From Pirellulales bacterium (GTDB lineage Bacteria; Planctomycetota; Planctomycetia; Pirellulales; Lacipirellulaceae): 43,406 nt of DNA. The stretch spans positions 1 through 43,406 of the forward strand of contig JADLBW010000149.1 of the NCBI GenBank assembly GCA_020847515.1, read 5' to 3'. This document shows, in pieces, positions 1 through 8,453 of this stretch (its first letter is position 1; each line of letters starts with the position of its first letter). The position numbers and the translations under genes were made by a program. The notes beneath the pieces were generated by a model that saw nothing but the letters and a program-made list of their open reading frames with translations, was not told where the DNA came from and ran no database searches.

Positions 1-1
1 C

Positions 2-565
2 TGGCTATTGCTGATCAACCTTTTGCCGATTCAGCCCTGCGACGGGGCCGAGGTGCTGCGCAGCATACTTTGGCCGCTGGTTGGTCGGGCGTCGGCCTCG
101 GCGGCGACGGCGCACATCGCCTATGGGGCCTCGGCGGTGACGGCGGTACTGGCGCTGGTTGTTCAGCAGCAGATGTTAAACGACGTGCTGCCGGCGTGGT
201 TTCCGCTGGCGGTGCTTTCGGTGCTGCTGCTCTACGGCGGCAATCGCGCTAGTCGGCAACGGCAATACGACGTGGGGCTCGACATCGACCAGTGGGATTC
301 TGACGACGAGCCGTGGTTGAATTCCGACTGGCATGACGAGGACCGCACGGCCGTGCTCGTCGAGCATTTGCAGGAGAAGCAGCAGGACGCGCTGGACCGC
401 AAGCGCCGCGAGCGGGAAGACCGCGAAGACGCCCGCGTGGACGACATCCTGGCCCGGATGAAGGAAATCGGATTCGACCAGTTGAGCGAGGAAGACCGGG
501 CCGTTCTGAAGCGGGCGAGCCGCCGTTACCGGCAGCGGCAGCAGCAGCGGGCCGACGGTCCGTAA
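2..565 (+). CDS. Site-2 (M50-type) membrane metalloprotease, C-terminal part only
   Basis: The frame is open to the left edge, so the start and the HExxH active site lie outside the window. The first visible residues, NLLPIQPCDGAEVL, match the third zinc-ligand region of M50 proteases (usual form NLLPxxPLDGG), with the Asp kept but Leu and Gly replaced by Cys and Ala. Two hydrophobic stretches follow (about residues 38-55 and 62-80), then a charged cytoplasmic tail rich in Arg, Glu and Asp. The tail ends in a short helical module (DDILARMKEIGFDQLSEEDR) like the one closing many planctomycete rhomboid and M50 proteins (DUF6576-like, from memory). The expected role is intramembrane proteolysis, but with the catalytic half missing this rests on the C-terminal motif alone. 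The HD-GYP gene follows after about 180 bp. Confidence 0.6.
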   Translation, partial: WLLLINLLPIQPCDGAEVLRSILWPLVGRASASAATAHIAYGASAVTAVLALVVQQQMLNDVLPAWFPLAVLSVLLLYGGNRASRQRQYDVGLDIDQWDSDDEPWLNSDWHDEDRTAVLVEHLQEKQQDALDRKRREREDREDARVDDILARMKEIGFDQLSEEDRAVLKRASRRYRQRQQQRADGP

Positions 566-742
566 GGGCCGGCGGATAATCGGCATAATCTTCCCAGCCG
601 GCAGCAGCTCTCTACGGGAAGCGACTTGCCGCAGCGCGGCAGCGTACATTGCCCGGGCCGGTAAGGCGTATGTTTGGAATGATGCGGGCCGCGTTGGCGG
701 CCCCGCCGCGCGGCGCTGTCCGCGTCGATTCCCCGCCTCTGA

Positions 743-2461
743 TTGGCGTGCGCCCCGTTGAACCTCGCCTTGCCGGAACTCGATCAGCTCTCCCGGCCCC
801 CCGACGAAGCGGCGGGGATGCTGTTGCTGCAGCGCGCGGAGCGGGGATTTCTGAGGGCAGCGTTGCGGGCCCTGGAAGGGGCGTTTAATCAGCCCTTCTC
901 GCTGCTGGAGGCGGATTCGGGCGAGATTTTCTACGCCGCCTCCAGCGGGCTGACGTGCGATTACTATCCGCGGCTGGCGGTGCTGGCCGAGGCGGCCCGC
1001 CGCGGCCGGCCGGAGATCATCGAGCAAGAATCGCCGCTATCATTGCTCGCCGTGCCGCTGAAATCGTGGGAGCACGAGTCGACGCTGGTGGCCGTGAGCG
1101 TACTGCTGAACGAACGGGTCGAGGAGGAGGCGCAGATCGCGTCGGCGGCGCGGGTGTTCGGCGTCGACGCCAGGCGGGCGCTGGAGTGGTCGCGGCAGAG
1201 CGAGACGTGGTCGCCGCGAGTGCTGCTTCGCCTGGCGGAAGCGACGCTGGACAATCTGATCCAGCGAGCGCAGCTTTCGCACCTGCAGCACGAGGTCAAC
1301 GAGGCCGTCGGGCACGTGCGCGACACGCACGTCGAGTTGGGGCTGCTCAACCGCTTAGCGCGGCGGCTCGACGTATCGCAGCCGCTGGACGAGCTATGGC
1401 GAACGACGGTGCAATGGCTCGCGGACGCGGTGCCGGCGCAATGCGTGGCGGTGGTGGCCCGCCGCGATTCGTTGAGCGGTTGGCGGCCGCTGTTCGGCGA
1501 GCATGGCCCTCCGGAGATCATTCACGGGGAATGCCCCGTCGATCCGCCGGAGCTTAGCGAGATGATGGAACGGCTGGGGAAGGCCGGCCGACGACCGCTG
1601 GTGATCAATCGGCCGCACACCTCGTCGCCGACGTGGGCGTTTCCCACTGTGCGAGAGCTAGCCAGTGCGCCAATTATCCAGGGGTCCCAGCTCGAGGGCT
1701 GGATTCTGACGCTGAACCACAGCGGGCTGGCAGGCGCCGAGTTGTGCGAGTTTGGTTCGGCGGAACTGCGGCTGCTGGAGAGCGTCAGCTCGGTGCTGGG
1801 GGTGCACCGCCACAATGCGGGACTGTTCGCCTGCCAGGGAGACCTGTTCGCCGCGTCGGTGCGGGCGCTGACCTCGGCGATCGACGCCAAGGACACATAC
1901 ACCCGCGGGCATAGCGAGCGAGTGGCGCGGCTCTCGGTGTGCCTGGCTGAACAGCTCGGGCTGACCAAAGAGCAGCTCGATACGCTCTATTTGGGCGGAC
2001 TGCTGCACGACATTGGCAAGATTGGCATTGACGACCAGGTGCTGAACAAGTGCGGCCCGCTTACCCCGGAGGAGTTCGAGCAGATCAAGAAGCATCCGCA
2101 GTTGGGCTACGACATCCTGCGAGGCGTGCGCCAACTGCAGAAGATTCTGCCTATCGTGCTCCATCACCACGAGGCGTGGGACGGCAGCGGTTATCCGCAC
2201 GGGCTGCAAGGAGAGTCGACGCCGCTGGTGGCGCGGGTGCTGGCGGTAGCGGACTCGTACGACGCGATGTCGAGCGACCGGCCGTATCGGCCGGGCATGC
2301 CGCAGGAGCAAATCGACCAGATCCTGCGGGCGGGCGCGGGTAAGCAGTGGGATCCCGAGGTGGTGGACGCCTTTTTTGGCTGCCAAGCGCGGATGCAGCG
2401 GGCTTCGACTGATGAAACGGTCGGCGCCATTCCACTGGACCCGTTTCAGTGGCTAAACTGA
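743..2461 (+). CDS. GAF/HD-GYP cyclic-di-GMP phosphodiesterase
   Basis: A cytoplasmic signalling protein of 572 residues predicted to hydrolyse cyclic-di-GMP. Residues 30-150 look like a divergent sensory domain, a helical linker follows (about 165-195), then a GAF-like domain (about 196-355) and a C-terminal HD-GYP domain (about 365-550). Key HD-GYP residues are present: TRGHS at 387-391, HDIGK at 422-426 and HHEAWDGSGYP at 475-485. No transmembrane segment is visible, so the signal should be cytosolic. The frame opens with TTG at 743 just after a stop; TTG at 758 or ATG at 818 are possible starts, so the N-terminus is uncertain. It ends 13 bp before the next gene on the same strand, which is probably co-transcribed. 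The family is clear; the ligand is unknown. Confidence 0.9.
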   Translation: MACAPLNLALPELDQLSRPPDEAAGMLLLQRAERGFLRAALRALEGAFNQPFSLLEADSGEIFYAASSGLTCDYYPRLAVLAEAARRGRPEIIEQESPLSLLAVPLKSWEHESTLVAVSVLLNERVEEEAQIASAARVFGVDARRALEWSRQSETWSPRVLLRLAEATLDNLIQRAQLSHLQHEVNEAVGHVRDTHVELGLLNRLARRLDVSQPLDELWRTTVQWLADAVPAQCVAVVARRDSLSGWRPLFGEHGPPEIIHGECPVDPPELSEMMERLGKAGRRPLVINRPHTSSPTWAFPTVRELASAPIIQGSQLEGWILTLNHSGLAGAELCEFGSAELRLLESVSSVLGVHRHNAGLFACQGDLFAASVRALTSAIDAKDTYTRGHSERVARLSVCLAEQLGLTKEQLDTLYLGGLLHDIGKIGIDDQVLNKCGPLTPEEFEQIKKHPQLGYDILRGVRQLQKILPIVLHHHEAWDGSGYPHGLQGESTPLVARVLAVADSYDAMSSDRPYRPGMPQEQIDQILRAGAGKQWDPEVVDAFFGCQARMQRASTDETVGAIPLDPFQWLN

Positions 2462-2474
2462 ACCGGTTCTATCT

Positions 2475-3029
2475 GTGGGACGCCAAATCGCTTACGCGCA
2501 GACGAATTTCGTCGGCGACGCGTCGAGAAGGGTGCAGGCCGGTTGCATGGCGCGCGAGGAACGTGATCGCGAGGATTTGCTGCGCGATGCGCGGGCGCTT
2601 GTGCCGCGCGTGGGACTGCAGGTTGAGCTGGGCGGTCGGCGCGTCGAGGTGTTCGCCGGTTTCCGCGGCGATGCGCTGAGCCTGTTCTTCGACCAGGATC
2701 TGGTCTATCACTTCAACGCGGCGGGCGAGTTGCGGCGGGCCTTTGTCGGCGGCCGGTTGATTAAGGCGGAACGGCGTCGGCTGGTCGCTCTTGATCGGCG
2801 GCGAAGCGCTGGGGAAGTCGTACTCGAGCGGGAAGAGCTGAGCCAGGCCGCGGAAAGGTCGCTGCTGGATGCAGCGATGGGGTTATTAGAGGCATTGGCT
2901 GGTGCGCTCGACGGCGGCAACGCTGAGGCGCTGGGAGAGGAGCCCGCCGGCGGAAAAGGCCTCTCGCGGCTAAGGGAGTGGCTGGGGGCACGGGACCGGC
3001 TCAACGTCGCGGCGTCGGCACGATTATAG
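2475..3029 (+). CDS. Conserved hypothetical protein, charged, cytoplasmic
   Basis: A small protein of 184 residues, or 160 if the ATG at 2547 is the start (MAREERDREDLL). It is rich in Arg, Glu and Leu, with no signal peptide or membrane segment. The centre (VELGGRRVEVFAGFRGDALS and a following FNAAGELRRAFVGG) looks like a compact beta-rich unit, followed by LIKAERRRLVALDRR and then helices. I recognise it only as the kind of uncharacterised protein seen in planctomycetes and assign no function. The GTG at 2475 lies 13 bp after the phosphodiesterase stop, which suggests one transcript. It converges on the PGK homologue, with a GC-rich palindrome between the two stops. Confidence 0.7.
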   Translation: MGRQIAYAQTNFVGDASRRVQAGCMAREERDREDLLRDARALVPRVGLQVELGGRRVEVFAGFRGDALSLFFDQDLVYHFNAAGELRRAFVGGRLIKAERRRLVALDRRRSAGEVVLEREELSQAAERSLLDAAMGLLEALAGALDGGNAEALGEEPAGGKGLSRLREWLGARDRLNVAASARL

Positions 3030-3036
3030 CGCTCGC

Positions 3037-3059
3037 TGGCGCGCGGCGCGCCGGCGCCA
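3037..3059. terminator. GC palindrome between converging genes
   Basis: TGGCGC (3037-3042) pairs with GCGCCA (3054-3059), and the centre (GCGGCGCGCCG) is itself nearly palindromic. It sits between converging stops at 3029 and 3069, where a bidirectional terminator would be expected, but there is no T run on either side. It is a possible terminator only. Confidence 0.3.
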
Positions 3060-3068
3060 CAGTCGTCG

Positions 3069-4451
3069 CTACTTGACTGCCGCCCGCAAGGTCACCAGGT
3101 AAGGCACCGGCTCGCGGCCAAGGGCGTTGAGGACCGTGCCGCCGGCGGTGAAGGTGTGGGTGACCCAGTCGAGCTGGCCGTATTTCTCGAGGGCGGCGCC
3201 GCCTTCGCCGCCGCCGATGTAGACCTCGACGCCCGCGTCTTTCATCCGCTTGAGCTGCGGCATGAAATTCTTGGTGCCCGCTTCGAACCGGCGGTCTTCA
3301 AACATCCCGAAGACGCCGTTGTGGAAGGCGACGGCGTCTTGCGGCTTGTTGGCGAGAAACGCGCCGACCTTTTGCTCGAACAGCTTCTGCGATTTCGGGC
3401 CGATATCGAACTGCTGCTGTCCTGGTTTGAGATCGTCGACGATGGAGCCGTCTTCGACGACGGAATCGACCGGCACGACGAAGTCGATCCCTTTGGAGCG
3501 GCCGTCGGCGACCATCTTCTTGGCCTGTTCAACCCGCTCGCGAGGGATGAAATAGGGCTTGTCGGCGTGGGCGGGATCTTCGGCGACCCCGAGCGACACC
3601 TGGCGGCCGTCGAGTTCGGCGACCGCCTTTTTGAGGGCCATCGCGAGCGAGCCGGCGGCAAGGACCTGGCGGATCGTACCGCGGCCGATCATGGCCTCGA
3701 GGTCGTCGAGTTTGTCGATCTTCAGCCCGCTAAACACCACGAGCTGGGCCTTGAGGCAGCGCATCATCGGGCCGTCGAACTCGCCGGCGACGTAGCGGCC
3801 CAGGGCGACGCGATCCATGGCGATGGGAACGATGGTAGACGAGGCGTCGAGACTGCCCGCGGAGAGGGCTTCGTTGACGTACACGCGGGCGACGTTGGCG
3901 GCCAACTCGTTGGCTAGCCGGGCCAGCGGTTCGGCGAGCCGGCCGGCGTCGGCCGCCTTGGCCTTCCACAGGACTCGCTCGATGTCGTAGCGGCGGGTGT
4001 TTTCGAGCATCAGCACGCTGCCCGTCGGCGCGGAGTGGATGCGCTCTGTTGCCTGCGGGCTGACAGTGATCGTGTTTTCGTCGAGCCAGTCGCTGATCAG
4101 CGGCACGTCGCGCTTGAGGATTTCGCCCAGGCGGGCGGCGACCTTGTTGAGCGAATTTTCCTTTTCGCGGCCGATATGGCCGAAGATCACCTGCTTCCAA
4201 CCCTTGTCGATGCCGTACTGCAGCGTGTCGACCATCGAGCGGAGGCGAATATCGCCTTCGCCAATGGTGCTACCGGGCTTGGCGTCGACGTCGCCGCGGA
4301 CGAGGACCGCCGTGCCGGCGGGTATGTCGGCCAGCGAGTCGAGCCGCGGGATCGCCTTGAGATAGTCGGCCAGTTCGAGGCTGGGCGCGGCCGCGCGCCC
4401 GGCCAGCAGCGTAGTGATAAGTTGTTCGACTTGCGCTATATCGGCGGACAT
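3069..4451 (-). CDS. Divergent phosphoglycerate kinase homologue
   Basis: A 460-residue protein with the two-domain layout of phosphoglycerate kinase, which interconverts 1,3-bisphosphoglycerate and 3-phosphoglycerate with ATP/ADP. Recognisable landmarks in order are VLVRGDVDAKPG (49-60), GHIGR (91-95; usually SHLGR), LENTRR (149-154), YVNEALSAG (191-199), SGLKIDKLDDL (241-251), HNGVFGMFED (377-386), GGGEGGAALEKYG (413-425) and THTFTAGGT (431-439). Several differ from the classical enzyme: GGGD(S/T) reads GGGEG and the final TGGG reads TAGG. It is also longer than the usual 390-420 residues. The start at 4451 is chosen because CAGGA lies upstream and family similarity begins there; the frame runs further upstream without similarity. 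It may be a true PGK or a paralogue with another role. The lipoprotein gene lies 100 bp upstream on the same strand. Confidence 0.8.
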   Translation of the reverse strand: MSADIAQVEQLITTLLAGRAAAPSLELADYLKAIPRLDSLADIPAGTAVLVRGDVDAKPGSTIGEGDIRLRSMVDTLQYGIDKGWKQVIFGHIGREKENSLNKVAARLGEILKRDVPLISDWLDENTITVSPQATERIHSAPTGSVLMLENTRRYDIERVLWKAKAADAGRLAEPLARLANELAANVARVYVNEALSAGSLDASSTIVPIAMDRVALGRYVAGEFDGPMMRCLKAQLVVFSGLKIDKLDDLEAMIGRGTIRQVLAAGSLAMALKKAVAELDGRQVSLGVAEDPAHADKPYFIPRERVEQAKKMVADGRSKGIDFVVPVDSVVEDGSIVDDLKPGQQQFDIGPKSQKLFEQKVGAFLANKPQDAVAFHNGVFGMFEDRRFEAGTKNFMPQLKRMKDAGVEVYIGGGEGGAALEKYGQLDWVTHTFTAGGTVLNALGREPVPYLVTLRAAVK

Positions 4452-4552
4452 GAGGATGAATTCCTGTGTTTTCAGCGGGAAGGCTCGATGGCGAGCTAAG
4501 CCGCCGCCGTGTGCCTTAGCGGCCGCCGACCACGCGACGCCTCGTGCAACCG

Positions 4553-7108
4553 CTAATTGTTTATCAGCCGGTAGGCTGCGACATGCTCGGGCGTGCTCAC
4601 CCATAGTATGGCGGCGGCGGCCGAGTTTGTCAGGGCGAGGCCCGAAAGCGGCTGGCCGTAGGCGAAGCGATCGAGCTGGCGGCCTTCGCGATCGAGCCAG
4701 AAGATCGTGCCGTCGGGGGCAGCGATCATCCACGCCTCCCGGCCGTCGGGGAGGGTAGCTGGCTGAGCTCGCTCGACCTGGCTCGCGTATTCGCCGGGCG
4801 GCAGGCCGAATTGCCACTGGACGACGCCGTCGGCATTGAAGCCCACGGCGGCGTACTGGCCGACGGTCGTCGGTTCAATTCCGCAGCCGTCGAGCTGGCG
4901 GTCGCCGTCGATATCGGCGGCGGCAACGTACATGATTGAACGGAGAGGGACCTCTATTTCCCGTCGGGGCTTGCCTCGGGAATCGAGGACGTGGATGGAG
5001 CCGCGATTGCTGGTGCACCACAGTTCGTAGGGATTCGGCTGGTTAACGTCGCCCGGCGTAGCTGCGTCCTGCGACGGGTCGGCCGTCATTGGCACGACGG
5101 CGATTTGGACGACCTGATCAAGCGACCGCTCCGACCACTTGCGCTGGCCGTCGAGCGCGACTCCCTGGATGCCGACGCCGCCCCAATAGCCGACGTAAAG
5201 CCGCAACTGGCCAGCGTCGCCAATTGGCGCCAATTGCACGTCCGCGATGCCGGGATTTCGCTCTTTGGGGAAGATAAGTTGCGGCTTTCCTTGAGCGTCG
5301 AAGACCTGCAGCTTTTGGCTGCCGACGCCGGCCACGACCGTGTAGCGATTGCCGGCGGCATCTCGGCCCGTGCGCAGGAAGCCGGAACGAAGCGCCGCGA
5401 GCGGAGCGGCGGCGTCCGCGGGTTGCTCCTTGGGAATCTCATGCCGTGCAGCGATGGCGCCGTGCTCGTCCAGTTCGACGACGGCTTGCGCGCCGTCGAG
5501 TACGAGCAGGCGAATCTCTTGGCGGCCGGACGTGCCGTCGCCGATGTTCACGACCGATAGGTGTCCGGGGTTCGCAACGGTCGTGCTATCGGTCTTCCAA
5601 AGCTGCTCGGCGACGAGATGTTCGGGCGACTTGCGATCGGCGATTTTGGTTTCGGAAAGCGGCAGGTCGATCCGCGTTTCCTGAATGGTGACGGCGTCGA
5701 GCTCCCGCTGATACTGCTCGACCAGGCTGCGCCGCTCGGCGCGGGCGCTAGCGGCGATGTTCTCGCCGCCGAGGACTCGCTCAATGGTCTGTTTGAGCTG
5801 ACCGGCGTCCTGCAACTGCCGCTCCAGCCGATATTGGAGGCGGCCCGCGGCGTCGATCAGTAGCAGCGTGGGCGTGCCGGCGACTTGGAGTTGGGTGAGC
5901 GTCTCGGACGAATCGAGGCGCAGTACGGGCATCGTGCCGCCCCAGCTACGCAAGACGTCGGCAGGCGACTGGCCCGAGGCGCGGGCGGGAGGGTCGGCGT
6001 TCACAGCATATAATGCGAACTGCTGGCGATCCGCCAGTTCGCGGTAGAGGGCGTCGAGCTGCGGCGTGTGGGCCTTGCAGGCAGGGCAATCGGCTTGCCA
6101 GAAGTCGAGCAGCACCGTTTTGCCGCGGAGCGACTCGAGCGTGACCGACTGGCCGTCGGCCGCGGCGAACTGCACCTTTGCGAGCGGCTTGCCGAGCTCG
6201 TCCGGAGGGGCGGCAGGCGGCGGCAGCACGAATCGGCGAACTCGGCGGGCTTGTGGCGGAGGCTCCATCTCGAACGCCGCCGCGTCGACCACGGGATTGA
6301 AGCTAGCGTCTTCAAAATCGATCCAGACGGCAAGCTGCGTATACGAGCCGTCGGGATCGAGCGTACGTCGCTGGGCATCGATGGGAAGCTCCATGCGGTG
6401 GAGCAGATAGGTTTGGCTGTCGATCCACAGCGTTCGCCTGCCGGCCGGGCTGTGCGAAGCGACGCGATAACAGCGCCGCCCGCGCAGCAGCTTCGGTTCG
6501 AGCAGCCGCGGCGACTGGTCGCCCGGAAAGACGAGTTGCTCCTCAGTCTGATTAAGGACCATGGCTAGCTGCGGAAAAACGTCGCCGACGTTGCGGCCTT
6601 GAAAGACCTCGCGGAGGTAGGGATCGGGGAGGAAGTTTTCCAAACTCAGCCGTGCGGGGGCAGCGGTTTCTTGGATCTGCCCCTGCAGACCGCCGGCCAT
6701 CGCGCGGACGACGGCGCCGTTGCTCACGATATTGAAGCCTTGGTTGGCCGCCGAGCCTTCGACGGCCTCCTCAAAGGCGAGCCGCAATCGGTTGGGTCGT
6801 TCAAAGGCCAGAGACATGTAACAGAAGGGCAGATCGCGCTCGACGCCTTCAGCGCGATGCACCGAATGCTGGACGTAGGTGGCGCGATCGGCATAGGAGC
6901 CGGCCTTCCGATAGGCGGTGAGCATGCGCTGGGCAATTTGTTCAGCGGTGAGTTGGCCGGGGGCAGGCGAGTTTGCGACGTCTCGCGGGCTGGGGGCGGC
7001 TGAATCGACGGAGGTCGATTGCGTATTGCATCCGCCTCCCAGAGCGCAGGCGATGAGGATTAACGTGCGACGTAATGTCCGTGCCGTACGATGGCCGTTG
7101 GGTTCCAT
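4553..7108 (-). CDS. Lipoprotein with carrier-like, TlpA-like thioredoxin and propeller-like domains
   Basis: An exported protein of 851 residues. A basic start and a hydrophobic run lead to the lipobox ALGGGC, with the lipidated Cys at 27. Residues about 55-285 resemble the LolA/DUF2092-type fold of periplasmic proteins (segments FERPNRLRLAFEEAVEG and LWIDSQTYLLHRMELP). A TlpA/AhpC-type thioredoxin domain follows (about 300-445), with the redox motif WQADCPACK, Cys at 341 and 344, and the cis-proline in VAGTPTLLL. The rest (about 500-851) contains repeated short beta-type units such as GSIHVLDSRGKPRREIEVP and GTIFWLDREGRQLDRF, as in PQQ or VCBS-type propellers. It probably acts outside the cytoplasmic membrane in thiol-disulfide exchange; the substrate is unknown. 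The ATG at 7108 fits the signal peptide, although the frame extends 30 codons upstream. Confidence 0.8.
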   Translation of the reverse strand: MEPNGHRTARTLRRTLILIACALGGGCNTQSTSVDSAAPSPRDVANSPAPGQLTAEQIAQRMLTAYRKAGSYADRATYVQHSVHRAEGVERDLPFCYMSLAFERPNRLRLAFEEAVEGSAANQGFNIVSNGAVVRAMAGGLQGQIQETAAPARLSLENFLPDPYLREVFQGRNVGDVFPQLAMVLNQTEEQLVFPGDQSPRLLEPKLLRGRRCYRVASHSPAGRRTLWIDSQTYLLHRMELPIDAQRRTLDPDGSYTQLAVWIDFEDASFNPVVDAAAFEMEPPPQARRVRRFVLPPPAAPPDELGKPLAKVQFAAADGQSVTLESLRGKTVLLDFWQADCPACKAHTPQLDALYRELADRQQFALYAVNADPPARASGQSPADVLRSWGGTMPVLRLDSSETLTQLQVAGTPTLLLIDAAGRLQYRLERQLQDAGQLKQTIERVLGGENIAASARAERRSLVEQYQRELDAVTIQETRIDLPLSETKIADRKSPEHLVAEQLWKTDSTTVANPGHLSVVNIGDGTSGRQEIRLLVLDGAQAVVELDEHGAIAARHEIPKEQPADAAAPLAALRSGFLRTGRDAAGNRYTVVAGVGSQKLQVFDAQGKPQLIFPKERNPGIADVQLAPIGDAGQLRLYVGYWGGVGIQGVALDGQRKWSERSLDQVVQIAVVPMTADPSQDAATPGDVNQPNPYELWCTSNRGSIHVLDSRGKPRREIEVPLRSIMYVAAADIDGDRQLDGCGIEPTTVGQYAAVGFNADGVVQWQFGLPPGEYASQVERAQPATLPDGREAWMIAAPDGTIFWLDREGRQLDRFAYGQPLSGLALTNSAAAAILWVSTPEHVAAYRLINN

Positions 7109-7226
7109 GGCTGAGGTTGTCGTCCGCGGGGGGGCGCCCCTGGGCGAAACATTGCCTAAAATGCTAGGGTTAATTCCCGTTTCGCGCAAACGTACCACAT
7201 CGCCCCAGGCGGGCCTACCCCGACGG

Positions 7227-8453
7227 ATGACGACGATTCACTACGGCCGGTCGACGTGCTGCGAACTGGCGCTGAAGGATTGCACCACGCTGGGCGCCGA
7301 GCGGCAGGAGAATCCGCCGCTGTCGGACCCGATCGCGGCGATACGAACAGCGCTGGCGCGGCCGAACGGCTACCCGTCGCTGGCGGCGGCCACGGCCCCG
7401 GGCGATCACGTTGCCGTGCTGGTGGGCCGGGGGCTGCCGCAGGCGGGCACGATCGTTCGCGGGGCGCTGGCTGCGCTTATGGACGCCGGCGTTAATCCAG
7501 AGTTGGCGACGGTCGTGTCGATCGACGCGCTGGACGAACAAGCCGATCTGGAGCGGGAGTTGGCAGCCAGCGGCGCCGCGGGCGTGCGGTTTGAGCAGCA
7601 CGACCCGGACGATGAACAAGGGTTGGCGATGATCGGCGTGACGCGGGCCGGCGTGCCGCTGCGATTCAATCGAACCATGGCGGAGGCCGACTTCGTCCTT
7701 CCCCTTGGCTTAGGACATATGCCCGGCGGCGATGACCGATGGCTGGGAAAATACGAAGGGCTGTTTCCGGAGTTTTCCAGCCGTGAGAATTCCGACCGGC
7801 TGCGGTTGCAGGCAGCGAGCGAGTCGGCGAAGGAGCGACGCAAGTCGGCGGCACAGATCGATGAAGCCGGCTGGCTGGCCGGCGTGGGGATGACGGTGTG
7901 CATCGTGCCAGGGGCGGCCGGAGGCATCGCCGCAGTGCTGGCTGGCGATCCTGAAACGGTGGCGCGTGAAGCAGCCGAGCGGGCGCGGGCTATTTGGCTG
8001 CGCACCACGGATCGGCCCGGCGATGTGGTAATTGCGGCCGTTACTGGCGGCGAGCGTGAACAGACGTGGCACAACGTAGCGTGCGCCCTGGCGGCGGCCA
8101 GCGCGCTGGTCGTGCCTGGGGGGGCCATCGCCATCTGCTCGGAGCTTGCGCAGCCGCCCCGCGGTTCGCTGAATCGGCTGAAGAACGCAGTAGACTTCGG
8201 CGCCGTGCTGGAAAGGCTGTCGGGCGATGAGTCGCCGGAGGCGCGCCCGGCGAGGGTGCTTGCGCAGGCCCTGGACGGCGGCCCCGTGTACTTGAAGAGC
8301 CGCTTGCCGGCTGACGTGGTGGAGTCGCTGGGCATGACGCCTTTGGAAAGCGACGCTGAGCTATCGCGGCTGGCGGTCGGACGAGGTCACTGCGTGGTGA
8401 TCGAGGAGGCGCAGCGATTGGTTCCCCGGTTAGCGAAGCGAGACGAGCGGTGA
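7227..8453 (+). CDS. LarA-like (lactate racemase N-terminal/DUF2088-type) protein
   Basis: A 408-residue cytoplasmic protein. The N-terminal half follows the LarA/DUF2088 pattern: APGDHVAVLVGRGLPQ stands where that family has its conserved phosphate-loop-like segment, then MDAGVNPELATVVSID and EADFVLPLGLGHMPGGDDRW. The classical signature HxFAGYSGGxK, whose Lys carries the nickel-pincer cofactor in LarA, is not seen; instead the region reads LGKYEGLFPEFSSREN. It therefore may not be a nickel racemase. ATG at 7227 is chosen because the upstream frame shows no similarity. Its stop overlaps the ygfZ start (GTGA at 8450-8453), which indicates translational coupling. It is divergent from the lipoprotein gene, with a 118-bp spacer. 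Confidence 0.65.
   Translation: MTTIHYGRSTCCELALKDCTTLGAERQENPPLSDPIAAIRTALARPNGYPSLAAATAPGDHVAVLVGRGLPQAGTIVRGALAALMDAGVNPELATVVSIDALDEQADLERELAASGAAGVRFEQHDPDDEQGLAMIGVTRAGVPLRFNRTMAEADFVLPLGLGHMPGGDDRWLGKYEGLFPEFSSRENSDRLRLQAASESAKERRKSAAQIDEAGWLAGVGMTVCIVPGAAGGIAAVLAGDPETVAREAAERARAIWLRTTDRPGDVVIAAVTGGEREQTWHNVACALAAASALVVPGGAIAICSELAQPPRGSLNRLKNAVDFGAVLERLSGDESPEARPARVLAQALDGGPVYLKSRLPADVVESLGMTPLESDAELSRLAVGRGHCVVIEEAQRLVPRLAKRDER

Noticed and set aside
176..1027. Long open frame antisense to the protease tail and the phosphodiesterase start
   Set aside because: Composition is that of a GC-rich shadow frame (Arg, Pro, Gln), no family motif, and it overlaps two genes with clear similarity.
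3156..3917. Open frame of 253 codons antisense to the PGK homologue
   Set aside because: Asp/Gly/Val-rich mirror of the real gene, no motif or ribosome site.
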